The notes beneath the pieces are model-generated. The model did not search any database, was not told the DNA's origin, and was given only the letters and a program-made list of their open reading frames with translations. The translations under genes and the position numbers were made by a program. Below are positions 40,397 to 48,999 of a DNA stretch of 64,000 bases, piece after piece; within the stretch, counting starts at the first letter, position 1; the number at the start of each line of letters is the position of its first letter. The stretch is from Phoenicibacter sp963592435 (GTDB lineage Bacteria; Actinomycetota; Coriobacteriia; Coriobacteriales; Eggerthellaceae). The stretch is from positions 1 through 64,000 of the forward strand of contig CAVAWT010000002.1 of the NCBI GenBank assembly GCA_963592435.1, read 5' to 3'.

Positions 40397-41389
40397 CTAC
40401 AACCTCTCTATTATCGCTTGAGTGAATTCTTTTGTTGAAGCACTTCCGCCGATGTCAGCTGTTGTTTTTTCTCCTTTTGCAACACAATCAAAAATCGCTT
40501 CTTCCAATTTTTTCGCTTTGTCTTCCATAGCGTTATCTTTTAACATCATTGCAAACGACAAAAGGAGCGACGTTGGGTTCGAAATTCCTTTCCCTGCAAT
40601 GTCAGGAGCACTGCCATGAACTGCTTCATAGATGACAACGTCGTCGCCAATGTTTGCACTCGGCGCAAATCCAAGACCACCAACAAGTCCTGCACACAAA
40701 TCAGATATTATGTCACCATAAAGATTCGGTGCAACCAAAACGTCGAACTGTGTCGGGTCTGTGACAAGCTTCATACAAAGAGCATCAACGATGACAGAAT
40801 CGGCCTGCACATCGGGATAATCTTTTGCTACTTCCTCAAAAACTTCCAAAAACATGCCATCAGTCAATTTCATTATGTTTGCTTTGTGAACACATGTCAC
40901 TTTTCTTCTGTTGTGTTTAATTGCATAATCAAATGCGAAGCGCGAGATTTTTTCACAAGCTTGCCTGCTAATCAACTTTATGCCATGAGCAGTGTCTGCG
41001 TCATACATATATTCAATGCCCTTATAAAGGTCTTCAGTGTTTTCACGAACGATGACGATGTCGACATCATCAAAGCGTGTTTCAATTCCTTGTAAAGAGT
41101 GAACTGGACGCAGATTTGCAAACGTTTTAAAATGTTGACGAAGTTGAACATTTATTGATCGAAAACCAGTTCCGATCGGTGTTGCGGTTGGTCCCTTTAG
41201 TGCAAGACCGTTTTTTTCAACTTCTTCCAGAAGACCTTGCTGCATCAAAGCACCTTCACGTTCATAAAGCTCTGCACCTGCTTGGAATTCAACCCACTCA
41301 AAACATCCTCCAAGCGCAACGCTCACATCTTTTACCGATTGTGCAATTTCAACACCAATGCCATCACCTGGAATAAGAACAGCTTTCAT
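40397..41389 (-). CDS. icd: Isocitrate dehydrogenase, short NAD-type
   Basis: This 330-residue beta-decarboxylating dehydrogenase has GTGFRSINVQLRQ at the substrate loop and IVRENTEDLYKGIEYM, which mark isocitrate rather than isopropylmalate dehydrogenase (the latter would read RELTGG). It also has GDIISDLCAGLVGGLG and YEAVHGSAPDIAGKGISNP. The oxidised product is 2-oxoglutarate. I chose ATG 41389 because GAGGAAAG precedes it; the open frame to 41470 lies in the promoter region. It is first in the icd-acn operon. The coenzyme is probably NAD, from the short type. Confidence 0.88.
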   Translation of the reverse strand: MKAVLIPGDGIGVEIAQSVKDVSVALGGCFEWVEFQAGAELYEREGALMQQGLLEEVEKNGLALKGPTATPIGTGFRSINVQLRQHFKTFANLRPVHSLQGIETRFDDVDIVIVRENTEDLYKGIEYMYDADTAHGIKLISRQACEKISRFAFDYAIKHNRRKVTCVHKANIMKLTDGMFLEVFEEVAKDYPDVQADSVIVDALCMKLVTDPTQFDVLVAPNLYGDIISDLCAGLVGGLGFAPSANIGDDVVIYEAVHGSAPDIAGKGISNPTSLLLSFAMMLKDNAMEDKAKKLEEAIFDCVAKGEKTTADIGGSASTKEFTQAIIERL

Positions 41390-41513
41390 AACAACTTTCC
41401 TCGTTTCTGTTAAAGGTTGATAAACGTATTCTATTATTATTTCATTTCTGAGTATGTTTTGCGCCGTCATTCTTTACAATTAATGTTTAAGCTAATTTTT
41501 AAGGAAACACCAC

Positions 41514-42887
41514 ATGATCTATCCAGACGTCAAAGACATAACGGCAGCTCAGTTAGAACGTTTGCGTGAAGAATATCGCACTAACAACAAAATTGACTCA
41601 AAGCTAGCCGAAAAACTCGACGTTAAACGGGGTTTAAGAAACGCTGACGGAACTGGCGTTTTGGCAGGTCTCACCAACATTTGCGACGTCATCGGATATG
41701 TTCGCGATGAGGGTGGAGACCCAAAGCCTGCTGAAGGTAAGCTTTTGTATCGCGGAATCAACCTTGAAAGCATCGTTGATGAAGCTGTTAAAAACGATCG
41801 TTTTTTATATGAAGAAATTGTGTGGCTTCTTTTGATGGGAGCTCTTCCCAATGAAGAGCGCCTGAACAAGTTTAAAGAACTCCTGGAATCGCATCGTGAG
41901 TTGCCAGAAGGCTTTGCTGTGACTCAAATCATGAGTGCGCCATCTCCAAGCATAATGAATAAAATCGCAAGAAGTGTGTTGGCGATGTATTCCTATGACG
42001 AGAACGCTGAAGATGCAAGTCTTGGCAACATTATCAAACAGTCTGTCAACTTGATTGCAGAAATGCCAACATTAATGGTTTATGCATACCAAACGCTTCT
42101 TCATGTATACCGTCATCAGTCGCAATATTTCCACTATCCAAAAGCAGGGCTTTCAACTGCAGAACACATTTTGGCGACATATCGACCAGACCAAAACTTC
42201 ACACACGAAGAAGCGAAATTGCTCGATTTGTGCATGGTAGTTCACGCTGATCACGGTGGTGGCAACAACTCGGCTTTCACAACAAGAGTCGTTTCTTCAA
42301 CAGGCTCTGACACCTATTCAGCAATAGCTTCAGCAGTCCTCTCCTTAAAAGGTGCCAAGCATGGTGGCGCAAACTTGAGAGTTATGCACCAACTCGATGA
42401 GATGCTTGAAGTTGTCACAAACGTTGAAGATGATGAGCAAGTTAAAAATTATTTGCGAAAAATCATGAAAAAAGAAGCAGGCGACAGAAGCGGTCTCATT
42501 TATGGTATGGGTCATGCAATTTACACAAAAAGCGACCCTCGCGCTCAAATTCTGAAAAAACATTCTCAAAAGCTTGCAAAAGATCACGGCTTTGAAAAAG
42601 AATATGTTGCACTTTGCCAAATTGAAAAGTTGACACCTTCTGTTTTTGATGAGATGAAAGGCAACAAAAAAGAAATTTGTGCCAACGTTGACCTTTATAG
42701 TGGACTCGTTTACCGAATTTTAGGGATCGCTGAGGAGCTTTACACCCCAATTTTTGCTATAAGCAGAGTTGCTGGCTGGTGCGCTCATAGATTGGAAGAA
42801 ATTGAGTTCTCAAATCGCATCATTCGCCCAGCATATAAATATGTCGGAGAAGAAAGAGACTACGTTGATCTCGATAAACGACGATGA
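41514..42887 (+). CDS. gltA: Citrate synthase
   Basis: This 457-residue enzyme condenses acetyl-CoA and oxaloacetate to citrate. It is of the type with an N-terminal extension (GLRNADGTGVLAGLTNICDV) seen in Clostridia and Coriobacteriia. Catalytic regions include VVHADHGGGNNSAFTTR (His), GAKHGGANLRVM and GMGHAIYTKSDPRAQIL (His), with the Asp region in NVDLYSGLVYRILG. It diverges from icd-acn, so the three enzymes of the citrate to 2-oxoglutarate branch share one control region. Confidence 0.95.
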   Translation: MIYPDVKDITAAQLERLREEYRTNNKIDSKLAEKLDVKRGLRNADGTGVLAGLTNICDVIGYVRDEGGDPKPAEGKLLYRGINLESIVDEAVKNDRFLYEEIVWLLLMGALPNEERLNKFKELLESHRELPEGFAVTQIMSAPSPSIMNKIARSVLAMYSYDENAEDASLGNIIKQSVNLIAEMPTLMVYAYQTLLHVYRHQSQYFHYPKAGLSTAEHILATYRPDQNFTHEEAKLLDLCMVVHADHGGGNNSAFTTRVVSSTGSDTYSAIASAVLSLKGAKHGGANLRVMHQLDEMLEVVTNVEDDEQVKNYLRKIMKKEAGDRSGLIYGMGHAIYTKSDPRAQILKKHSQKLAKDHGFEKEYVALCQIEKLTPSVFDEMKGNKKEICANVDLYSGLVYRILGIAEELYTPIFAISRVAGWCAHRLEEIEFSNRIIRPAYKYVGEERDYVDLDKRR

Positions 42888-42972
42888 TGCATTTTCCAAC
42901 ATTTATTATTGTGCATATTATCGATCATATTATTTAGTTTAATTTTTAATTTATAAAAAGGAGAAAAGAAAA

Positions 42973-44199
42973 ATGGGTAAAGAAAAAGCAGTTTTGGCAT
43001 ATTCGGGCGGTCTTGACACAAGTGTTTGCATAAAATGGCTGCAGGACACTTATGACTTGGACGTCGTTGCAGTTGTTGGAGAAGTCGGTCAAGAGCACGA
43101 GGGTCTGGAAGCAGTTCGTCAACGCGCGCTCGACACTGGAGCAGTCGATGCACGCGTCATCGACATGAGAGACGAATATGCTGACACAATTTTAACAAAC
43201 GCTTTAGCAGCAAATTCACTCTATGAGAACAAATATCCTCTTCTCTCAGCACTTTCTCGCCCTATCATTACGAAATATCTCGTCGATGTCGCTCACGAGG
43301 TTGGAGCTACAACGATAGCACACGGATGCACTGGAAAAGGAAATGACCAAGTTCGTTTCGAGACTTGCATAAAGGTGCTTGATCCAAAATTAAAAATCCT
43401 CGCACCAGTTCGTGAGTGGGATTTAAAAACTCGCGAACAAGAAATGGATTGGGCTCGCGAACACGGCGTTGAAGTTCCAACGACAAAAGATTCACCCTAT
43501 TCAATTGATGACAACATGTGGGGGCGCGCAATTGAATGTGGCGTTTTGGAAGATCCATGGAACGAGCCTCCTACCGACATCTACACAATGACGATAAGCC
43601 CTGAAGAAGCACCTGACGACCCACGCTATGTTGAGATCGAGTTTGAAAAAGGAGTGCCAATTGCAATCGACGGCGAAAAAGTCACTATGCGCCAAGCAGT
43701 TGAAAAAATGAACGAGATTGCAGGCAATCTTGGATATGGCAGACTCGACATCATCGAAGACAGGCTCGTTGGAATGAAGAGCAGAGAGTGCTATGAATGC
43801 CCAGGGTCGATGTCGCTCATCACTGCACACAAGGCTCTTGAAAACTTGTGTCTGGAGCGTGACACCTTAAAAATCAAGTTAACGCTGGAACAAGAATGGG
43901 CAACGCAGGTTTATGATGGCAGGTGGTTCTCTCCAGTGAAAAGTGCGATTGACGCGTTTATTGCAAACACTCAAACTTGCGTGACAGGCACAGTTCGCTT
44001 GAAATTCTTGAAAGGAAACTGCACCGCAGTCGGTCTAAAGAGTGATTATAGTCTCTATAATTATTCCCTTGCAACTTATGGAGACGAAGACAGATTCGAT
44101 CAAAAACTGTCTAAAGGATTCATCGACCTTTACAGCTTGCAATTGACAACTTGGTCTGAAAATCGTCACAAATGCGGACTTTCAGAATTAGGAGAATAA
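42973..44199 (+). CDS. argG: Argininosuccinate synthase
   Basis: This 408-residue enzyme joins citrulline and aspartate using ATP. Motifs are AYSGGLDTSVCIKWL (ATP PPi-loop), GCTGKGNDQVRFE and IDDNMWGRAIECGVLEDPW. AAAAGGAG precedes ATG 42973. The leader contains a tandem CATATTAT repeat at a 12-bp period (about 42917-42936) of unknown meaning. argH follows after 12 bp, giving an argGH operon for the last two steps of arginine synthesis. Confidence 0.96.
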   Translation: MGKEKAVLAYSGGLDTSVCIKWLQDTYDLDVVAVVGEVGQEHEGLEAVRQRALDTGAVDARVIDMRDEYADTILTNALAANSLYENKYPLLSALSRPIITKYLVDVAHEVGATTIAHGCTGKGNDQVRFETCIKVLDPKLKILAPVREWDLKTREQEMDWAREHGVEVPTTKDSPYSIDDNMWGRAIECGVLEDPWNEPPTDIYTMTISPEEAPDDPRYVEIEFEKGVPIAIDGEKVTMRQAVEKMNEIAGNLGYGRLDIIEDRLVGMKSRECYECPGSMSLITAHKALENLCLERDTLKIKLTLEQEWATQVYDGRWFSPVKSAIDAFIANTQTCVTGTVRLKFLKGNCTAVGLKSDYSLYNYSLATYGDEDRFDQKLSKGFIDLYSLQLTTWSENRHKCGLSELGE

Positions 44200-44211
44200 A
44201 GGAAATTAAAC

Positions 44212-45606
44212 ATGGCACTTTGGTCTGGCAGATTTGAAGAAAACGTTAGTGAATTTACGCAAGAGTTCGGCGCATCTCTGCCAGTCGACAAAGCGCTATA
44301 TGAGCAAGACGTTGAAGGTTCAAAAGCACATGCAAAAATGCTTGCAGATCAAAACATTATTTCTAAAGATGATGCAAAAAAAATCTGTGACGCGCTAGAC
44401 GAAATAAAAGAGCAAATTGAAAATGGCGAGTTCGTTTTTGATATAAACAACGAAGACATTCACATGTCGATAGAAAGCAAGTTGACTGAGATGATTGGTG
44501 ACGCTGGAGCTCGCCTTCATACTGGACGAAGCAGAAACGATCAAGTCGCAACTGACACTCGACTCTATGCAAAAAAGTGTGCAAATGAGCTAATGAGCGC
44601 AAACATTGAGTTTCGCAATGCTTTGATAAACCAAGCTAAGGATCATTTTGACGTCATTTTGCCAGGATACACTCACCTGCAACATGCTCAACCTGTTCTT
44701 TTCTCTCATCACATGCTCGCATACACTTGGATGTTCTCGCGCGATTTTGATCGCCTAAAAAATGCTTATGATGCATCGGATGCTAACCCACTGGGAAGTG
44801 CTGCGCTGGCAGGAACGACATACCCTCTTGATAGAGATCAAACAACAGCTGAACTTGGATTTTCTCGACCAATTCCAAACTCTTTGGATGCAGTGAGCGA
44901 CAGAGATTTTTTGCTCGATCTGATTTATTCATGCTCTGTTTCATGCTTGCACCTGACGCGACTTTGTGAAGAAATTGTTTTGTGGTCTTCAGCTGAGTTT
45001 GGTTTTATAACACTGTCTGATGCTTTTTCAACTGGATCTTCAATCATGCCTCAAAAGAAAAACCCTGACTTTGCAGAGCTTATAAGAGGAAAATCGGGGC
45101 GAGTTATCGGCGACCTTATTTCGTTGATGGTGACACTAAAATCGCTTCCCTTGGCCTATAACAAAGACCTCCAAGAAGACAAAGAAGGTGCAATCGATGC
45201 AGTGAAAACTTTGCACGATTGCTTGACTTGCGCAACTGGGATGGTGTCAACGATGACGGTAAACCCAGACGCAATGATGTCTCAAGCTCAAAAAGGTCAT
45301 TTAGCGGCAACCGATGTGGCAGACTACCTCGCCAAAAAAGGGATGCCTTTTCGTCGTGCTCACGAGGTTGTTGGGCACCTCGTTCTCAAATGCGAAAAAC
45401 AATGTTGCAACCTCGATGAACTCTCAATGGATGACTACAAACAAGAATCAGACCTTTTTGAAGACGACATAAAAGAACAACTTGACTTGCGCTCTATCGT
45501 AAACGCAAGAAACACCTTCGGTGGAACAGGACACGAAGCAGTCACAGAGCAGATGAAACTTGTCGAAGAAAAACTTAGATACGACAAGTCTTTTCTAAAT
45601 GACTAA
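44212..45606 (+). CDS. argH: Argininosuccinate lyase
   Basis: This 464-residue member of the fumarase/aspartase superfamily splits argininosuccinate into arginine and fumarate. Features are LWSGRFEENVSEFTQEF at the start, HTGRSRNDQVATDTRLY, GYTHLQHAQPVLFSHH and the catalytic loop TGSSIMPQKKNPDFAELI. It is cotranscribed with argG. The other arginine genes are not in this window. Confidence 0.96.
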   Translation: MALWSGRFEENVSEFTQEFGASLPVDKALYEQDVEGSKAHAKMLADQNIISKDDAKKICDALDEIKEQIENGEFVFDINNEDIHMSIESKLTEMIGDAGARLHTGRSRNDQVATDTRLYAKKCANELMSANIEFRNALINQAKDHFDVILPGYTHLQHAQPVLFSHHMLAYTWMFSRDFDRLKNAYDASDANPLGSAALAGTTYPLDRDQTTAELGFSRPIPNSLDAVSDRDFLLDLIYSCSVSCLHLTRLCEEIVLWSSAEFGFITLSDAFSTGSSIMPQKKNPDFAELIRGKSGRVIGDLISLMVTLKSLPLAYNKDLQEDKEGAIDAVKTLHDCLTCATGMVSTMTVNPDAMMSQAQKGHLAATDVADYLAKKGMPFRRAHEVVGHLVLKCEKQCCNLDELSMDDYKQESDLFEDDIKEQLDLRSIVNARNTFGGTGHEAVTEQMKLVEEKLRYDKSFLND

Positions 45607-45680
45607 ATAAACTTAGAATAAAAAACAGTTTGTAATTTATCTTTAATCTTTAGAAATGCCACTTCGTCTGCGAAGCTAAT

Positions 45681-47297
45681 TTAGCAATCGTAGCGAAGAA
45701 CAGTGTCCCAAGGATAATCGTAATAGGAACAAGACCAAATCTCGTAGCCAGTTTGATCGCCTGGTGCTCCCCCAACTGCTCCTCCCCATTCATTTCCAGA
45801 AGCTTGAACAAGCATCCCATTGCCGATGTAGACTGCAACGTGGTATGTGTCGTTTAACAAGATGTCACCGCGCTTCAAATTGTCAAAGCCTCTGCAATAA
45901 AAGCCAGACAACGTTAAGGCGCTTCTCATGTTTCCAGTGTATGTTGCCCATCGCGTGTCAACTCCTGCCACTCGAAGAGCTGAAATTGTGAGCGAAGAGC
46001 AATCATAATCTCCTCTCTCGCCCCACCTGTATGCTTGATCATAGCCATGCGAATCATCTGCGGCTATGCTTAACATCCAGCTGACATATCGTTCAATCAC
46101 CGCAAAACGCGCATCGCTGTTTGTCAAAACACCGTCGTTATTTGCGACATACCAATGAGACTCGATGTAGTCATAGTCATTCCTAAACAAAAAGCCTGAA
46201 TCCCTGAAAGCATAGTATTGTTTGCCAGAGATTGTAAACATTCCAAGATGAGCACCGTAATATCCATCGCAAGATTTATCAACCCTATATTTCTCAGTTC
46301 TGCCATCATATTTGTCCGTTGAAAGCCAGCCTTCTTTTTCATAGATGACACCATCATTGTCGATTAACAAAATTCCTGAGCCCCAACGAGTTTTCCATCT
46401 TAGTTCATACCCATTGTTGGCGTCCCCATGATAGAGTTTGCCAGAAACTCTGAAAAAACCTGTCGTGCAAGCTCTCGTTTTTGAATCTAAGTAATATCTT
46501 TGCGATGCGCCATCATAGGCAGAAGTGACAAGCCATCCTGATGTTTCAAGCTTTCCGTCGTTGTTGGCAAGATAGATCTTTCCGTCCGTTTCTTTATACT
46601 TGCCTCTCGCGACATAGCCTTTCGATGTTGCATAAGCATCCCATCCAACGACGTTTTTAGCTAACAACTTGCTTTTTTGCAAAGCGCCTTCACTGTTTAA
46701 CCAATATCTCTGCAATCCATAATTGTTGAGCTTGTCATTAACTACCCAGCCAGTTTGTGCCTGATTTTTTTCATAATAGTAAGTCTTTGAATTTGCAGTG
46801 ACCCAGCCGTTTTTAACAACTCCAACCTGAAATTTCGTATTGTTGGAATCTGTTGCACTGATCTGACTTTCAACTGTTTTTGAAGCCTTTGAAGACTGCG
46901 CTTCAGCCTTCGTGTTATTTAAAGAAGTGTTTTCGCTTTTGTTAACTTCTTCTTTTTTGTCTTTCGCTTCTAAATTAGTTTTGCTTGCGCAATCATTGCT
47001 TTCTTGTTTGTTTTTGATGTCTTGTGCCTTGCCACTTTCCTTTGCGTCAGAAGCATCTTTTTTTGAAGTCTTATCTTCAAAATTAAGACTGTCATTTGAA
47101 GTCTTTTTTTTCTCGACAACCTCGCCTTTTGACGTAACAAATTCTGTGTTAGTGGCTTCTTCGTTCTCTTCACAAGAAGAAGCATCCAAGCTCACCATAA
47201 GCGTATCTGCGTTTGCAGACACCATTGGCACAAAAAACAAAAATGCAAGAATCAAAAAGAGTGGGACTATTATTTTTTGAACGTGTTTAGAAATCAT
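45681..47297 (-). CDS. Secreted NlpC/P60 peptidoglycan hydrolase with wall-binding repeats
   Basis: This is a 538-residue exported protein with a signal peptide (residues 1-30) and a long Lys/Glu/Ser-rich linker (about 45-150). Six or more cell-wall-binding-type repeats follow (about 155-400, pattern GWxxxxGxxYYx). The C-terminal NlpC/P60 domain has its catalytic Cys near 430 (YDCSSLTISALRVAG) and His near 484 (YHVAVYIGNGM). It should cut peptide stems of peptidoglycan. ATG 47297 overlaps the stop of the upstream protease gene; GTG 47309 with GGAG is an alternative start. Confidence 0.87.
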   Translation of the reverse strand: MISKHVQKIIVPLFLILAFLFFVPMVSANADTLMVSLDASSCEENEEATNTEFVTSKGEVVEKKKTSNDSLNFEDKTSKKDASDAKESGKAQDIKNKQESNDCASKTNLEAKDKKEEVNKSENTSLNNTKAEAQSSKASKTVESQISATDSNNTKFQVGVVKNGWVTANSKTYYYEKNQAQTGWVVNDKLNNYGLQRYWLNSEGALQKSKLLAKNVVGWDAYATSKGYVARGKYKETDGKIYLANNDGKLETSGWLVTSAYDGASQRYYLDSKTRACTTGFFRVSGKLYHGDANNGYELRWKTRWGSGILLIDNDGVIYEKEGWLSTDKYDGRTEKYRVDKSCDGYYGAHLGMFTISGKQYYAFRDSGFLFRNDYDYIESHWYVANNDGVLTNSDARFAVIERYVSWMLSIAADDSHGYDQAYRWGERGDYDCSSLTISALRVAGVDTRWATYTGNMRSALTLSGFYCRGFDNLKRGDILLNDTYHVAVYIGNGMLVQASGNEWGGAVGGAPGDQTGYEIWSCSYYDYPWDTVLRYDC

Positions 47298-48991
47298 AAT
47301 CCCCACCACGCTTCTCCTTCATTTTTCCAGCCCAAAGAGACCAGCTTATCACGCTCCGACGTTGACGTTGTGAAATTGTGTGTTCCAACGCGTGCATTTG
47401 GGTTATATTGCCTCCAGACGGTTTTTGCACTCGAATCAGTGCTTGATGCAGATTGCCACCCGACGCCTTCTTTATTCCAACCTAAGGTGCCAAGCAAAAC
47501 ATATTCGCTTTTGCTCGTTGTGTAGTGATGATCGCCTACATATTTGTTGTAAAGACGATAGACTGGAGTGCTTGAAGATGTTGGTGCCCACCACCCAATT
47601 CCTTCATCGACCCATCCAAGCAAAACGAGTTTGTTTTTCTCTGAGAAATCGGCAGTGTAGAAATGTTCACCAGTCCATTTGTTATAAAGTCGATACATCG
47701 AGCTAAGTGTCGTTTTCTTGACAGCGTCGCTAACAACAACTTGCCCATAACCATAAAGGTTATCTTTTCCTGCAACTCCCAAATCTTTTGCAGTGGAAGT
47801 GATACAACCTTTGATCGTGGTTGGCGTTAAGTCCGAATTTTTGGCAACACAAAGTGCCGCAACAGCACTCACAAAAGGGGTCGCAAAAGAAGTCCCACTG
47901 TTAGTGTCGTATCCACCATTAAGCGAAGTTGAGTAGGTCTCCACCCCAGGGGCGACAACATCGAGCGCAGCACCTCCATTTGAACTTGAAGCACGCGTGT
48001 GCGATGAGTCAATCGAGCCAACAGCAAGCGTTATGTCCATCGAAGCTGGTTGACAAATTGACTGTGTGTTTGAATTGTTGCCAGAGGCACAAACGCACAG
48101 AATGCCTGCGTTATATGCTCTTGTGACAGCATCGCTTAAAACTTTAGACTCAGTTCCAGGACTGAGACCTGCGCTTATGTTTATGACCCTAACACCATAT
48201 TGATCGTTGTTTGCGACCATCCATTCGATCGCAGCAGCCATAGTCACAGAAGAGCCAAGTTGACCTTCAAAGGCCTTTAGCGAAAAAATTTTAGCGTTGT
48301 AGCTGATCCCAGAAATTCCAATTGCGTTGTTGGACTGAGCAGCGATGATTCCAGAAACCATCGTGCCGTGACCAAAAGTGTCTTCGATGTTTGTTGCGTC
48401 ATTCCCGACAAAAGCCCTTCCTCCAACATAGTTGTTAACAAGGTCGGGGTGGTCAGTGTCGATTCCACTGTCAAGAACAGCAACTGTCACATTTCCATTG
48501 CACCTAACAGTGTCCCACGCCTCTTTAACGTTTGCATTTTTATCGTTTAAATACCACTGGCGCGATTGATAAGGGTCATTAATCGTTGTCGTTTGCAAAC
48601 TTGAATCCACATCAAAAAGTGTTGCAACATAGTTCGGCTCGACGTATTCAATGCGTGAGTCTTGCTTCAATTCACTAATCGCTTGTTTTACATTCTTGTC
48701 GTCTGCCACTTCAACTTTTGCAGTGTTTTCGTCAACAGCTTGAACAGGTGAAGTGCTCAAATTCTTAACAGTCTCCTTTGAATCCAAAACATCTTCTGCA
48801 GCGTCAATTCCGTCTTTAAATTTGACAACAACACTTGATTCGTCATAAGTTCCAGCTTGCAAAATAACATCATCAGTTTCTGTTTCGTCAGCGAAGACAA
48901 CCGATTTGTTAAACACGTTCAACGAAAAGGCGAGTGCGCAACTTAAAGCAACCTTAAAACAACTTTGTAATTTATGCATCATCAGTTCCAT
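47294..48991 (-). CDS. Secreted S8 (subtilisin-type) serine protease with DUF5648 repeats
   Basis: This is a 565-residue exported protease. After a signal peptide and propeptide (about 30-130), the catalytic triad is Asp near 172 (VAVLDSGIDTDHPDL), His near 205 (GHGTMVSGIIAAQ) and Ser near 365 (GTSFATPFVSAVAAL). The last 140 residues are three DUF5648 repeats (YRLYNKWTGEHFYT, VYRLYNKYVGDHHYT and WRQYNPNARVGTHNFT). I use ATG 48991, but GTG 49003, which overlaps the upstream stop, is also possible. Genes on both sides overlap, so it is translationally coupled. Confidence 0.9.
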   Translation of the reverse strand: MELMMHKLQSCFKVALSCALAFSLNVFNKSVVFADETETDDVILQAGTYDESSVVVKFKDGIDAAEDVLDSKETVKNLSTSPVQAVDENTAKVEVADDKNVKQAISELKQDSRIEYVEPNYVATLFDVDSSLQTTTINDPYQSRQWYLNDKNANVKEAWDTVRCNGNVTVAVLDSGIDTDHPDLVNNYVGGRAFVGNDATNIEDTFGHGTMVSGIIAAQSNNAIGISGISYNAKIFSLKAFEGQLGSSVTMAAAIEWMVANNDQYGVRVINISAGLSPGTESKVLSDAVTRAYNAGILCVCASGNNSNTQSICQPASMDITLAVGSIDSSHTRASSSNGGAALDVVAPGVETYSTSLNGGYDTNSGTSFATPFVSAVAALCVAKNSDLTPTTIKGCITSTAKDLGVAGKDNLYGYGQVVVSDAVKKTTLSSMYRLYNKWTGEHFYTADFSEKNKLVLLGWVDEGIGWWAPTSSSTPVYRLYNKYVGDHHYTTSKSEYVLLGTLGWNKEGVGWQSASSTDSSAKTVWRQYNPNARVGTHNFTTSTSERDKLVSLGWKNEGEAWWGL

Positions 48992-48999
48992 TAAAACTC

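Noticed and set aside
42917..42936. ArgR operator upstream of argG
   Set aside because: The tandem CATATTAT repeat is AT-rich and direct, not a clear inverted ARG box, so I noted it in the argG entry but did not call it an operator.
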